From assembly GCF_030316825.1 (NCBI RefSeq), contig NZ_JASZYU010000005.1, positions 306,001-370,000 on the forward strand: a stretch of 64,000 nt of DNA, in the 5' to 3' direction. Position numbers and translations under genes: made by a program. Positions 34,594 through 45,573 of the stretch are shown here, in pieces (the first letter of the stretch is position 1; every line of letters starts with the position of its first letter). Below the pieces are notes generated by a model. That model had not been told where the DNA came from. It ran no database searches and saw only the letters and a program-made list of their open reading frames with translations. The DNA comes from Variovorax fucosicus (GTDB taxonomy: Bacteria > Pseudomonadota > Gammaproteobacteria > Burkholderiales > Burkholderiaceae_C).

Positions 34594-35271
34594 TCACATC
34601 TCGAAATCAGCGGTGCGGACCCAGATCGGTTCGCGCTCGGTCTCGGCAAAGCGCGCCCAGGCCACCACGTTGATTGCCACGTGGTGTTCCTCGTAGGCCG
34701 CGACGGCTCTGGCGGGGCCGTCCGGGCCGTCGATCCTGGCCGCGAAGTGTGAATGCAGCGCATCCGCGGTGATGTACGCCGGAATCTCCCGCCCGCGCGC
34801 CGCAAGCGCGAAGGAGACGCCGTCTCCGAACCACTGGGCGCCGGCCGAGCCGCCGATGCGGTTGCCCTGCGCACTGCGCGCCAACGGGGCGGGCTCGAGC
34901 GCGCCCGGAACCGTTGCGGCGCTGGCCGGCTGCGAATCCGCAGGAAGGCTCGGCGGTTCCGGCAGGTCTTCCGCGTTGTAGAGACTTTTCCGGGAGAACT
35001 GCATCTCCACATCGGCGATGCGAACGAGATCGCCGTGCAGCAGATAGGTCGCAGCCACCGGCTCCCCGTTTACCGAGGTGCCGTTCGTGCTGTGCAGATC
35101 GCGAACGGCCACCACGTCCGCCCGGGAGACGAACATCGCGTGAGAATTGCTGACAGTGGGACGCTCCAGCACCAGATGGTTGCGCGGGCTGCGGCCGACC
35201 AGCGTCTCGCCCTCGCGCAGGCGCACGATCCGGACGACCCGGCCTTCCATCGACAAGATCAAGCTGGCCAT
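34594..35271 (-). CDS. FHA-domain protein with DUF1488-like C-terminus
   Basis: A 225-residue protein. The N-terminal FHA domain (about 1-95) has GRSPRNHLVLERPTVSNSHAMF and LHSTNGTSVNGEPV, the Arg/Ser/His and Asn residues that bind phosphothreonine. After a Pro/Ala linker (about 100-135), residues 140-222 (WFGDGVSFALAARGREIPAYITADALHSHFAA ... EREPIWVRTADFEM) resemble DUF1488. The combination suggests phospho-dependent recruitment of a small unknown domain. A kinase-phosphatase fusion lies at 61385 but is not adjacent. The gene is convergent with pcaF. Confidence 0.75.
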   Translation of the reverse strand: MASLILSMEGRVVRIVRLREGETLVGRSPRNHLVLERPTVSNSHAMFVSRADVVAVRDLHSTNGTSVNGEPVAATYLLHGDLVRIADVEMQFSRKSLYNAEDLPEPPSLPADSQPASAATVPGALEPAPLARSAQGNRIGGSAGAQWFGDGVSFALAARGREIPAYITADALHSHFAARIDGPDGPARAVAAYEEHHVAINVVAWARFAETEREPIWVRTADFEM

Positions 35272-35314
35272 GATTGCGTGTTTCGCTCACCGCGATGCTG
35301 GCACGGCGCAAGCT

Positions 35315-36277
35315 TCATGCCAACCGTTGACCGTCTGCGTCGCGCCACACCAGCGTCGCCGCCGTCAGGTCTTCCAGCGCCGTCCCCACGGCCTTGAACA
35401 CCGTGCGTTCGCCGCCCGAGGTGCGGCCCTCGCGCTCGCCCCTGCACAGCTGCGCCAGCGTCGCCTGGACATCCGTGGCGGCGAGCGCGCCGGCTGCGAT
35501 CGCGTCGAGCAGGTCGCCCGCCTTCAGCAGCGCTTCGTCGGTGTCGACGAACACGCGCGCGCCGTGGCCGAAGCAGGCCGGGTCGGCCTCCTTCATGGCG
35601 GGCGTGAAGCTGCCGATCAGGTCGAGGTGCGTGCCCGGCGTGAGCCACTCGCCGCGCACCAGCGGCGCGGTGGCCAGGGTGGCGCAGCTCACGATGTCGG
35701 CAGCGCGCACGGCCAGCGCCAAAGCGTCGGGTTGGTCGGCCACCGCATGCGCGTTCCAGCCGTCGGAACGCCATTCGGCCGCCAGCGCCCGCGCGCCTTC
35801 GGGCCGGTGGTTCCACACATGCACTTCGCGGATCGGGCGCACGCTCGCGTGTGCGGCGGGCAGCAGCTTCGCCACGCGGCCGGTGCCAAGCACCAGCAGG
35901 TTGGCCGCATCGTCGCGCGCCAGAAAAGATGCACCGAGCGCCGCGGCGGCGGCGGTGCGGTGCGCCGTGATCTCGTTGCCGTCCATCTGCGCCAGCGGCA
36001 CGCCGGTCTGGGCGTCGTACAGCACGTAGGTCGCGTGCAGGCCAGGCAGGCCGCGTGCGCTGTTGCCTGGAAAGATGTTGATGGTCTTGATGCCCAGGTA
36101 GCCCGCGTCGCTCCAGGCCGGCATGATCAGCACCGTGCCGCGCCCTGCGCCTTCGCCGATGCTGTGCACATGGCGCGGCGGCACGGTGGCATCGCCGGCA
36201 AAGGCCTCGCGCAAAGCGGGCACCAGGCGCTCGAAGGTCAGTGCGGCGCGCGTGGCGGCGGCGTCGAAGGTTTTCAT
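35315..36277 (-). CDS. Ornithine cyclodeaminase/mu-crystallin family enzyme
   Basis: A 320-residue NAD(P)-binding enzyme of the ornithine cyclodeaminase family. GYLGIKTINIFPGN holds the catalytic-site Lys, and VLGTGRVAKLLPAAHASVRP is the nucleotide-binding GxGxxA loop. DLIGSFTPAMKEADP and VFVDTDEALLKAGDL are family blocks. Family members make proline from ornithine, or reduce ketimines such as pyrroline-2-carboxylate. It lies downstream of the LysR gene and beside an ArgH-transporter-ureohydrolase operon, which fits ornithine or another amino acid as substrate. Confidence 0.85.
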   Translation of the reverse strand: MKTFDAAATRAALTFERLVPALREAFAGDATVPPRHVHSIGEGAGRGTVLIMPAWSDAGYLGIKTINIFPGNSARGLPGLHATYVLYDAQTGVPLAQMDGNEITAHRTAAAAALGASFLARDDAANLLVLGTGRVAKLLPAAHASVRPIREVHVWNHRPEGARALAAEWRSDGWNAHAVADQPDALALAVRAADIVSCATLATAPLVRGEWLTPGTHLDLIGSFTPAMKEADPACFGHGARVFVDTDEALLKAGDLLDAIAAGALAATDVQATLAQLCRGEREGRTSGGERTVFKAVGTALEDLTAATLVWRDADGQRLA

Positions 36278-36315
36278 GGCGGCCGAGTATGGCGCGCCGG
36301 CCCGTGCCCTGTCTG

Positions 36316-37290
36316 TCAGTCTTTGCGCAGCAGCGAGGCCTGCGGCGGGGCGCCGTCCAACTGCTCGCGCAACGCGTCGCCGAACAGCTCGGCCAGGTGC
36401 GCGATCTCGGCGCGTTCGGCATGGGCCTCTTGCCAGCGCAGGAAGTAGCCGTGGCCGGTCGCGACCTCGAAATCGAAGGGCGCACAGAGCCGGCCGCTGT
36501 CGATGGCGGGTTGCCCGATCACGCGATCCCCGAGCGCGACGCCGTAGCCTTCCGCGGCCGCGGAGTTCGACAGGTCGAGCGTCTGGAAGTCCAGTCCCAG
36601 GGCGGGATCGATCTCGTGCAGTTGCGCGGCTTCGAGCCACTGGCGCCAGTCTTCGTGGTCGGTGCGCGCATGCAGCAGTACGCTGCGCGCCAGATCCTTC
36701 GGCCGTCGCAGCGCCTGCGCGCCCTGGGTGAGACGGGGCGAGCACACCGGCGTGAGACGCTCGGCGAACAGCAGCCGCTGGTGTGGAGCCGGGTCGTCGA
36801 GCCGGTCGTACACGATGCCGGCGTCGAAGCGATCATCGTCCAGGTGATGCGACATCGTGGTACTGACTGCGATGCGGAACCCGGGGTGCCGGCCCTGGAA
36901 GCGCATCAGCAGCGGCATGGCCCACAACATGGCGCAGGTGGGCACCATGAAGCGCAGCTCGGGCGCCTCCATGCGGCGTCGCAGCACGCGCGTGGTCTGG
37001 GCGATCTGGTCGAGCGCGGAGCGCGCCGTGCTGGCCAGCAGTTGGCCGGCGTCGGTCAGCACCAGCCCGCGCGCCTGGCGCAGGAACAGCGCCTGGCCGT
37101 AGAACTCCTCCAGTAGCAGCACCTGCCGGCTGACCGCACCCTGGGTGACGCACAACTCTTCGGCCGCCCGCGTGAAGCTGCCGGTGCGCGCCGCCACTGC
37201 AAAGCAGCGGAGCGCCGCCAGGGGTGGCAGCAGCCGGCTCGGCGAGACGGCATCGGGCCCGTTAGCGCCGGGCGCATGAGTGGTGGTCAT
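36316..37290 (-). CDS. LysR-family regulator (GcvA-like)
   Basis: A 324-residue LysR regulator. The HTH is LAALRCFAVAARTGSFTRAAEELCVTQGAVSRQVLLLEEF (about residues 22-62), close to GcvA/AmpR-type proteins, with a substrate domain at 110-310. It is divergent from argH with 97 nt between, and in line with the cyclodeaminase gene 38 nt downstream. It probably controls both directions, with an arginine-type compound as effector. Confidence 0.87.
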   Translation of the reverse strand: MTTTHAPGANGPDAVSPSRLLPPLAALRCFAVAARTGSFTRAAEELCVTQGAVSRQVLLLEEFYGQALFLRQARGLVLTDAGQLLASTARSALDQIAQTTRVLRRRMEAPELRFMVPTCAMLWAMPLLMRFQGRHPGFRIAVSTTMSHHLDDDRFDAGIVYDRLDDPAPHQRLLFAERLTPVCSPRLTQGAQALRRPKDLARSVLLHARTDHEDWRQWLEAAQLHEIDPALGLDFQTLDLSNSAAAEGYGVALGDRVIGQPAIDSGRLCAPFDFEVATGHGYFLRWQEAHAERAEIAHLAELFGDALREQLDGAPPQASLLRKD

Positions 37291-37387
37291 GGGTCGATGA
37301 GATTTAATGGATTGTGCAGCCCAGGGGCCGCCCGTCCAATACGCCGATGCAATATGCACGCCACGCCGGCTCGCCGGCAACCCCCCG

Positions 37388-38845
37388 ATGACCGCCGGCA
37401 GCCCCACGCCCGAGGGCGGCCTGCTCTGGGGCGGTCGCTTTGAAAGCGGCCCCGATGCGGCGCTGATGCGCCTGTCGACCTCGCCGCCGTCCTATTTCCG
37501 CCTCGCGCCACAAGACCTGCGCGGTTGCCGCGCCCATGCCCGTGAACTGGAGCGCGCCGGCCTGCTCGATGCGGGCGAAACGGTGCGCATGCTGTCGGCG
37601 CTGGACGAGGTCGAGGCCGACATCGCCACCGGCCGCTCCCAGCCGCAGCCGCGCGACGAGGATGTGCACACCTTCATCGAGCGCCTGTTGACCGAGCGCC
37701 TCGGGGCGCTCGGCGGCAAGCTGCGCGCCGGCCGCTCGCGCAACGACCAGACGGCCAACGACTTGCGCCTGTACCTGCGCGAACAGGCACGGGGCCTCGG
37801 GGCGATGGTGCTCGACGTGGTGAACGCACTGATCGCCCAGGCCGACCTGCACAAGACCACGCTGGCGCCGGGCTTCACCCACCTGCAGCCGGCGCAGCCG
37901 ATCGTCTGGGGCCACCAGTTGCTCGCCCATGCGCAGGCGCTGAGCCGCGACGTGGACCGGCTGCACGACTGGGATTGGCGCTCGGCCCGCTCGCCGCTCG
38001 GCGCGGCCGCGCTGGCCGGCTCGGCCATCGCGATGCACCCGGAACTGGCGGCGCAGGAGATGGGCTACCTCGGCGCCTGCGACAACTCGATCGACGCGGT
38101 GGCCAGCCGCGATCACGTCAACGAGTTCCTGTTCGTCGCGGCGCAGATCGGCGTCGACCTGTCGCGCCTGTGCGAGGAAATCTGCCTCTGGTGCAGCCGG
38201 CAGTTCGGCTGGCTCAAGCTGGACGACGGCTTCTCGACCGGCTCTTCGATCATGCCGCAGAAGAAGAATCCGGACATCGCCGAGCTCACGCGCGGCATCT
38301 CCGGCCGGCTCATCGGCAACCTCACCGGTCTGCTCGCCACATGCAAGTCACTGCCCCTGGCGTACAACCGCGACCTCTTCGCCGACAAGCACGCGGTGTT
38401 CGACAGCATCGACGGCCTCACCCTGTGCCTGCCGGCGATGGCGGGCATGGTGCGCACCTGGCGCGCCGATACCGCGCGCATGCGCAGCCAGGCCGGCGAG
38501 GGTTTCACGCTCGCCACCGAAATCGCCGACTGGCTCGCGCGCCAGGGCACGCCGTTCGCGAGCGCGCACGAAGTGGCCGGTGCCGCCGTTCTGTACTGCG
38601 AGCGACGCGGCACGGAGCTCGAAGCGCTCACGGCCGATGACCTGGCCGCGATCGACGCGCGCCTCACGCCAGAACTGCTGCCGCACATCTCGCTCGAACG
38701 CGCGGTGGCCGCACGCAGCGCCTGGGGCGGCACGGCCCCCGGGCGCGTGGCCGAACAACTGGCGCGCCTGCAGGCCAAGGTCGCGGCGCAGAGGCATTGG
38801 GCCGAGGGCGGCAGCAACAGCAGCGCACCGGAGAACGCACCATGA
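37388..38845 (+). CDS. argH: Argininosuccinate lyase-family enzyme
   Basis: A 485-residue fumarase/aspartase-superfamily lyase. LLWGGRFESGPDAALMRLSTS is the ArgH opening, RAGRSRNDQTANDLRLYLR and HLQPAQPIVWGHQLLAH are active-site regions, and GSSIMPQKKNPDIAELTRG is the signature loop with the catalytic Ser. It splits argininosuccinate to arginine and fumarate. The usual biosynthetic gene is not normally joined to a transporter; here it overlaps the permease gene by 4 nt. It could be a catabolic paralogue acting on an imported compound. Symbol given for family, not proven role. Confidence 0.85.
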   Translation: MTAGSPTPEGGLLWGGRFESGPDAALMRLSTSPPSYFRLAPQDLRGCRAHARELERAGLLDAGETVRMLSALDEVEADIATGRSQPQPRDEDVHTFIERLLTERLGALGGKLRAGRSRNDQTANDLRLYLREQARGLGAMVLDVVNALIAQADLHKTTLAPGFTHLQPAQPIVWGHQLLAHAQALSRDVDRLHDWDWRSARSPLGAAALAGSAIAMHPELAAQEMGYLGACDNSIDAVASRDHVNEFLFVAAQIGVDLSRLCEEICLWCSRQFGWLKLDDGFSTGSSIMPQKKNPDIAELTRGISGRLIGNLTGLLATCKSLPLAYNRDLFADKHAVFDSIDGLTLCLPAMAGMVRTWRADTARMRSQAGEGFTLATEIADWLARQGTPFASAHEVAGAAVLYCERRGTELEALTADDLAAIDARLTPELLPHISLERAVAARSAWGGTAPGRVAEQLARLQAKVAAQRHWAEGGSNSSAPENAP

Positions 38846-39728
38846 CGACGCCCGACGCATCGACCCTGCCGCGGGTGCGGCGCCATCACATCGGCCGCTG
38901 GCTCGCCGCCGCCGCGATCGTGCTGCTGCTGGGCCTGGTGGTGCGCGCCTTCGCGCTCGGGCAGATCAATTGGGCGGTGGTGGGCCGCTTCCTCACGGCG
39001 CAGTCCATCCTCACCGGCCTGGGCTTCACGCTGGTCATGACGGTGCTGGCGATGCTGGTGGGCATCGGCAGCGGCGTGCTGTTCGCGGTGATGAAGATGT
39101 CGCCCAACCCGGTGCTGCGCGGCGTGGCGGAGTTCTACATCTGGATCTTCCGCGGCACGCCGTTGCTGCTGCAGCTGCTGCTGTGGTTCAACCTCGCGCT
39201 CGTGTTCCCGACACTGGGGATTCCGGGCATTCCGGGCCTGTCGTGGCGCACGGTCGACGTGATGACGCCGTTCGTCGCCACCTTGCTCGGCCTGGGCCTG
39301 AACCAGGGCGCCTACACGGCCGAGGTGGTGCGCGGCGGCATCCTCTCGATCGACCTCGGGCAGACCGAGGCGGCCAAGGCGGTCGGCATGACGCGCCTCA
39401 CCACGCTGCGCCGCATCGTGCTGCCACAGGCCATGCGCGTGATCATCCCGCCGATCGGCAACGAGGTGGTCAGCATGGTCAAGCTGACCTCGATGGCCAG
39501 CGTGATCCAGTACCCCGACATCCTGCGCAACGCCCAGACCGTCTACTACGCCAACGGCCTGGTGATCGAGCTGCTGCTGGTGGCGAGCTTCTGGTACCTC
39601 GGCGTGGTCACCCTGCTGAGCCTTGGGCAGATGGTGCTGGAGCGCCACTTTGCCAAGGGCCAGGTGCGGCGGCAGATCGCGGTGGCACCCGGCGCCGCCG
39701 CGGCGCCCAAGGTGGAAGGAGCCGGCGC

Positions 39729-39732
<4 letters not shown>
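38842..39732 (+). CDS. Polar amino acid ABC permease
   Basis: A 296-residue permease. A basic N-terminus and one helix (about 24-44) come before the His/Glu-type permease core. IFRGTPLLLQLLLWFNLAL and the EAA loop (DLGQTEAAKAVGMTRLTTLRRIVLPQAMR) are clear. It is longer than GlnP-type permeases by an N-terminal extension and a C-terminal tail (GAAAAPKVEG). It overlaps both argH and the ATPase gene by ATGA, so translation is coupled. Confidence 0.9.
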
Positions 39733-40508
<776 letters not shown>

Positions 40509-40555
40509 GCACCGCCGCCTCGTCTCCCTCTTTCTACCCACCTGGAGTTGCCACC

Positions 40556-41395
40556 ATGAAGAAGCTGTCACACGCACTGCCCGTCGCGCTCGCGCTGGCC
40601 GGTGTTGTCGCCACATCGGCGTTCGCCGTCGAAACACCGGCGCGCATCAAGAAGGCCGGCAAGCTCGTCATCGCCACGCAGCCCAACTACCCGCCGATCG
40701 CCTACAAGGATCCGGCGACGAACAAGCTCATGGGCTTCGACATCGAACTCGGCGAAGCCATCGCCAAGGAACTCGGCGTGCCGGCGGAATGGCAGGAGAT
40801 CGGCTTCGCGCAGATGCTGCCTTCGCTCACCACCGGCCGCGTCGACATGGTCATGGCCGGCATGAGCGACCTGCCGGCACGGCGCGAGACGGTCGACTTC
40901 GTCGACTACCTGCGCACCGGCCCGCAGTTCTACACCTCGCCGGCCGGCGCGGCCGCCGGCATCAAGGCGCCGGCCGACCTGTGCGGCAAGAAGGTGGGCG
41001 CGAGCCGCTCGACCAACTGGCCGGCGCAGATCGCCGAGTGGAGCAAGGCCAACTGCGAAAGCAAGGGCAAGGCGGCCATTGCAGTCAGCGGCACCGAAGG
41101 GTCGGTCGACGCGCGTGCACAGCTCAAGACAGGCCGGCTCGACGCCGCGGTGCAGGGCAACGAGACGCTGCCGTACTTCCAGAAGGTGGAGCCGAACGCC
41201 TATGTGATCCTCGGCGAGGCCTTCGCCGAAAACCTGGCCGGCATCCCTTTCGCCAAGAGCGACACCGCCACGCGCGACGCGGTCAAGGCCGCGCTCGACG
41301 CGCTGCGCAAGAACGGCACCTACGCCGCGCTGCTCGCCAAGTACAGCCTGCCGCAGAACGCGCTGCCCGAGTTCGGGCTGAACAAGGGCCAATGA
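40556..41395 (+). CDS. Periplasmic polar amino acid-binding protein
   Basis: A 279-residue family 3 binding protein with a signal peptide ending AFA (about residues 1-22) and the ATG at 40556 behind GGAG. LVIATQPNYPPIAYKDPATNKLMGFDIELGEAIAKELGV and GRVDMVMAGMSDLPARRETVDFVDY are family blocks. DLCGKKVGASRSTNWP and CESKGK carry a likely disulfide. The 4-nt gap to the ureohydrolase gene suggests the ligand is a guanidino compound. Confidence 0.9.
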   Translation: MKKLSHALPVALALAGVVATSAFAVETPARIKKAGKLVIATQPNYPPIAYKDPATNKLMGFDIELGEAIAKELGVPAEWQEIGFAQMLPSLTTGRVDMVMAGMSDLPARRETVDFVDYLRTGPQFYTSPAGAAAGIKAPADLCGKKVGASRSTNWPAQIAEWSKANCESKGKAAIAVSGTEGSVDARAQLKTGRLDAAVQGNETLPYFQKVEPNAYVILGEAFAENLAGIPFAKSDTATRDAVKAALDALRKNGTYAALLAKYSLPQNALPEFGLNKGQ

Positions 41396-41399
41396 CGCA

Positions 41400-42461
41400 A
41401 TGACCACACCCGAGCGACTGGAAGCCCTGCGCAGGAAATACGAGAACGCCGGCGGCGGCGAGAGCGACGACCCGGTGTTCCGTGCTGTCGCCGACCAGCA
41501 GTTTTCCGAAGGCGATCGCCGCAAGTGGCCGTTCTCCGGCGCCGCCACCTTTCTTGGCGCCGACTATCGGCCCGACGCCCACACACAGGCCGGCTTCGGC
41601 GGGCTCGACTGCGCGCTGATCGGCGTGCCGATGGATCTGGGCGTGACCAACCGCGCCGGTGCGCGCCTCGGCCCGCGTGCGGTGCGCGGCGTGGAGCGCA
41701 TCGGCCCGATCGAGCATGCGCTGAAGATCGCGCCGATGACCATGCTGAAAGTGGCCGACGTGGGCGACGTGCCGTTTCGCAGCCGCTTCAGTCTTGAGAG
41801 TTGTCACGAGGACATCGAGCAGTACTTCAATGGCATCGTGGATGCCGGCGTGATCCCGCTCGCCGTGGGCGGCGACCATTCGATCACGCTGTCGATCCTG
41901 CGCGCGCTGGGCCGCAAGCAGCCGGTGGGCCTGGTGCACATCGACGCGCATTGCGACACCGGCGGCGCCTACGAGGGCTCCAAGTTCCACCATGGCGGGC
42001 CGTTCCGCCAGGCGGTGCTCGACGGCGTGCTCGACGCCGAGCGCACCATCCAGATCGGCATCCGGGGCGGCGCCGAATACCTGTGGGAGTTCTCGGAAGA
42101 CGCGGGCATGACGGTGCTGCATGCCGAGGATGTGATGCGCATGGGCACCGACGCCGTGATCGCGCAGGCCCGCCAGGTCATTGGCGACGGGCCGATCTAC
42201 GTGAGCTTCGACGTCGACGGCGTCGACCCGGGCTTCGCACCCGGTACCGGCACGCCCGAGGTGGGCGGTCTCACGCCGCGCGAGGTGCTTGCCATCCTGC
42301 GCGGCCTGCGCGGTTGCCCGATCGTCGGGGCCGACGTGGTCGAGGTGGCGCCCCAGTACGACGCCACCACCAACACGGCACAGATCGGCGCGCAGGTGCT
42401 GTTCCTGGAGCTGTGCCTGGTGGCGGAATCGCTGCGGCTGCAGCGCGGCCGCGCCGGCTGA
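41400..42461 (+). CDS. Ureohydrolase (agmatinase/guanidinobutyrase family)
   Basis: A 353-residue binuclear metal hydrolase that releases urea from a guanidino group. Metal ligands lie in VGGDHSITL, HIDAHCDTG and SFDVDGVDPGFAPGTGTPE. About 60 residues precede the core, and the loop ARLGPRAVRGVE is of agmatinase type. Agmatine, guanidinobutyrate, guanidinopropionate, arginine or guanidine itself are all possible substrates. As the last gene of the argH-ABC operon, it probably acts on the imported compound or on the product of the lyase. Confidence 0.88.
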   Translation: MTTPERLEALRRKYENAGGGESDDPVFRAVADQQFSEGDRRKWPFSGAATFLGADYRPDAHTQAGFGGLDCALIGVPMDLGVTNRAGARLGPRAVRGVERIGPIEHALKIAPMTMLKVADVGDVPFRSRFSLESCHEDIEQYFNGIVDAGVIPLAVGGDHSITLSILRALGRKQPVGLVHIDAHCDTGGAYEGSKFHHGGPFRQAVLDGVLDAERTIQIGIRGGAEYLWEFSEDAGMTVLHAEDVMRMGTDAVIAQARQVIGDGPIYVSFDVDGVDPGFAPGTGTPEVGGLTPREVLAILRGLRGCPIVGADVVEVAPQYDATTNTAQIGAQVLFLELCLVAESLRLQRGRAG

Positions 42462-42495
42462 CGCGCGCAGGCACCGGCAAACCACGGCGGGGTGA

Positions 42496-44109
42496 TCAGG
42501 CGGGCACGCCGGCCAGCTGCGTCCACTGCAGCCCGTGCTTGCCCAGGTACTTGCGCAGCCGGTCGGCGTCGTTCAGCACGCTGCGCTGGGTGCGCGATGC
42601 GTGGAACAACCGGCGGCCGGCATCCGACAGCGTGCGCGACTGCCGGCACACGCGCACGACGGCCTCGAGTTGCAGCCGATCGAACAGGTCGAGCGCCGCC
42701 GCGCGCTCGGGGCCGAGCAGGGCGGAGAGGTCGACATCGTCGCTGCCCCCTGGCTGCGGTGCCGTGCGCTTCCACAACCAGCGCAGGCGCGCAATCTCGG
42801 CCTCGGCCAGTTCCACGGTGATGCGTCCGCCGTCGGCCAGCGTCGCGAGCCGCGTCACGCTGGCCGACAGGTCGCGGAAATTGCCGCTCCAGAGTGCGTC
42901 GGCGCTCTGCGCAAAGTGCAGATACCGTACGCGCGCCTCGGCGTTGAAGCGCACCACGCGGTTGTTCTCGCTCGCGTAGAGCGTCAGCAAATGATCGAGG
43001 TTGGGGTCGATGTCTTCAGGCCGCTGCGCGAGGCCGGGCAGGTCGTAGGTCCAGAGGTTGATGCGGGCAAACAGGTCTTCGCGAAAACGCCCGGCCGCCA
43101 CCTCGTGGCGCAGGTCGCGGTTGCTGCCCGCGATGAGCTGGAAGTCGCTCGTGACCTCGCGGTCGGCGCCCATCGGGAAGAAGCGCTTCTCTTCGATGGC
43201 CTTCAAGAGCATTGCCTGCTCGTCCAACCCCAACTCGCCGATCTCGTCGAGGAACAGCACGCCCTCGTGCGCGCTGCGCAGCAGGCCGGCGCGTTCGGCT
43301 GCGGCGCCGGTGAAGGCGCCCTTCTTGTGGCCGAACAACGTGGACGCCGCACCGTCGCCGCGCAGCGTGGCGCAGTTGACTTCGACAAAAGCGCCGGTCG
43401 TCACCTGGTGGCGTGCCTTCTTGAGTTCGAACATGCGCCGCGCCAGGAACGACTTGCCGGCGCCGGTCGGCCCCACCAGCAGGATCGGCGCGCGCGAGCG
43501 CACGGCCACGCGCTCGATTTCGTCGATGAGCGTGTTGAAGCGCGCATTGCGCGTGGCAATGCCGCTCTTGAGGAACGACACCGCATCGCGCTGCTCGGCC
43601 TCGAAGCGCCGCGCGATCACGTCGTAGCGCGACAGGTCGAGGTCGATCAGCGCCACGCTACCCGCCTCGCCCGGGCGCTGCCGCTTCGGCGGTGCGGTCT
43701 GCGCGAGCACGCCGGGAATGAAGCGCGACTCGGCCAGCAGGAACATGCAGATCTGCGCGACGTGCGTGCCGGTGGTGATGTGCGTCCAGTACTGTTCGCG
43801 CTCGGTGTCGAAGGGGTAGGCGCGCGCCCAGTCGTAGAGCCGCGCATAGACCTCGCCGAAATCCCAGGGGTCGGCGATGGAGAGCTCGACCAGGTTCACC
43901 ACGGTCTCGGGCGACACGCTTGCGATGTCGGCCCTGACCACTTCGGCCAGCGCGAGGTGGTTGCGCGTGTGGATCAGCTCCAGGCGGGAGACGACCTGGT
44001 CTTCGTGCTGAACCAGCGACACCGTCGGCCGCCACTTCGCCCATCGGCCCGCGCCGCGACCCGAGTCGAGCTGTGTGCCGAGGAAGCCGATGACGACAGT
44101 GGGTTTCAT
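42496..44109 (-). CDS. rtcR: RtcR, sigma54-dependent activator of the RNA-repair operon
   Basis: A 537-residue regulator. The N-terminal CARF-type sensor (about 1-180) includes ITTGTHVAQICMFLL at 111-125. The AAA+ domain carries Walker A GPTGAGKS (213-220), the sigma54-contacting GAFTGA loop (264-269) and Walker B VLFLDEI (284-290). A C-terminal HTH follows (about 480-537, RTLSDAGRRLFHASRTQRSVLNDADRLRKYL). In other bacteria RtcR senses RNA-damage products and activates rtcBA. It is divergent from rtcB with a sigma54 promoter in between. No CRISPR locus is present, so the CARF domain does not imply one. Confidence 0.95.
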   Translation of the reverse strand: MKPTVVIGFLGTQLDSGRGAGRWAKWRPTVSLVQHEDQVVSRLELIHTRNHLALAEVVRADIASVSPETVVNLVELSIADPWDFGEVYARLYDWARAYPFDTEREQYWTHITTGTHVAQICMFLLAESRFIPGVLAQTAPPKRQRPGEAGSVALIDLDLSRYDVIARRFEAEQRDAVSFLKSGIATRNARFNTLIDEIERVAVRSRAPILLVGPTGAGKSFLARRMFELKKARHQVTTGAFVEVNCATLRGDGAASTLFGHKKGAFTGAAAERAGLLRSAHEGVLFLDEIGELGLDEQAMLLKAIEEKRFFPMGADREVTSDFQLIAGSNRDLRHEVAAGRFREDLFARINLWTYDLPGLAQRPEDIDPNLDHLLTLYASENNRVVRFNAEARVRYLHFAQSADALWSGNFRDLSASVTRLATLADGGRITVELAEAEIARLRWLWKRTAPQPGGSDDVDLSALLGPERAAALDLFDRLQLEAVVRVCRQSRTLSDAGRRLFHASRTQRSVLNDADRLRKYLGKHGLQWTQLAGVPA

Positions 44110-44238
44110 GCTTGGATGGATAAATAACTAGCCAGCATTCTAGAAAAATCAAATCTATTCGACAGCCAAGTTTGCGGAATTCAGAAAAAGCCTCACAAAA
44201 TCAACAGCTTGGAGCGCCTCTGCCTTCTCGCTGCGCGC

Positions 44239-44255
44239 TGGCACACTCCTCGCAA
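44239..44255 (+). promoter_or_regulatory. Sigma54 promoter of the rtcB operon
   Basis: TGGCACACTCCTCGCAA has GG and GC spaced by 10 nt, the -24/-12 elements of sigma54 promoters, ending 81 nt before the rtcB ATG. The AT-rich 125 nt between rtcR and this site would hold RtcR binding sites. Confidence 0.78.
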
Positions 44256-44336
44256 TACCAAGGCAAGCGCCGTGTGGCGTGAGTCGGGGGAGGGCACAGT
44301 CGGTGCCTTCCCCGAACGACCCGGAGACCCAGAAAA

Positions 44337-45569
<1,233 letters not shown>

Positions 45570-45573
45570 CAGG

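Noticed and set aside
42496..44109. CARF domain in RtcR as sign of a CRISPR system
   Set aside because: RtcR is known to carry a CARF domain, and no repeat-spacer array or cas gene lies in the window.
42535..44127. A 530-codon plus-strand frame opposite rtcR
   Set aside because: Same artefact; rtcR on the minus strand has CARF, Walker and GAFTGA motifs.
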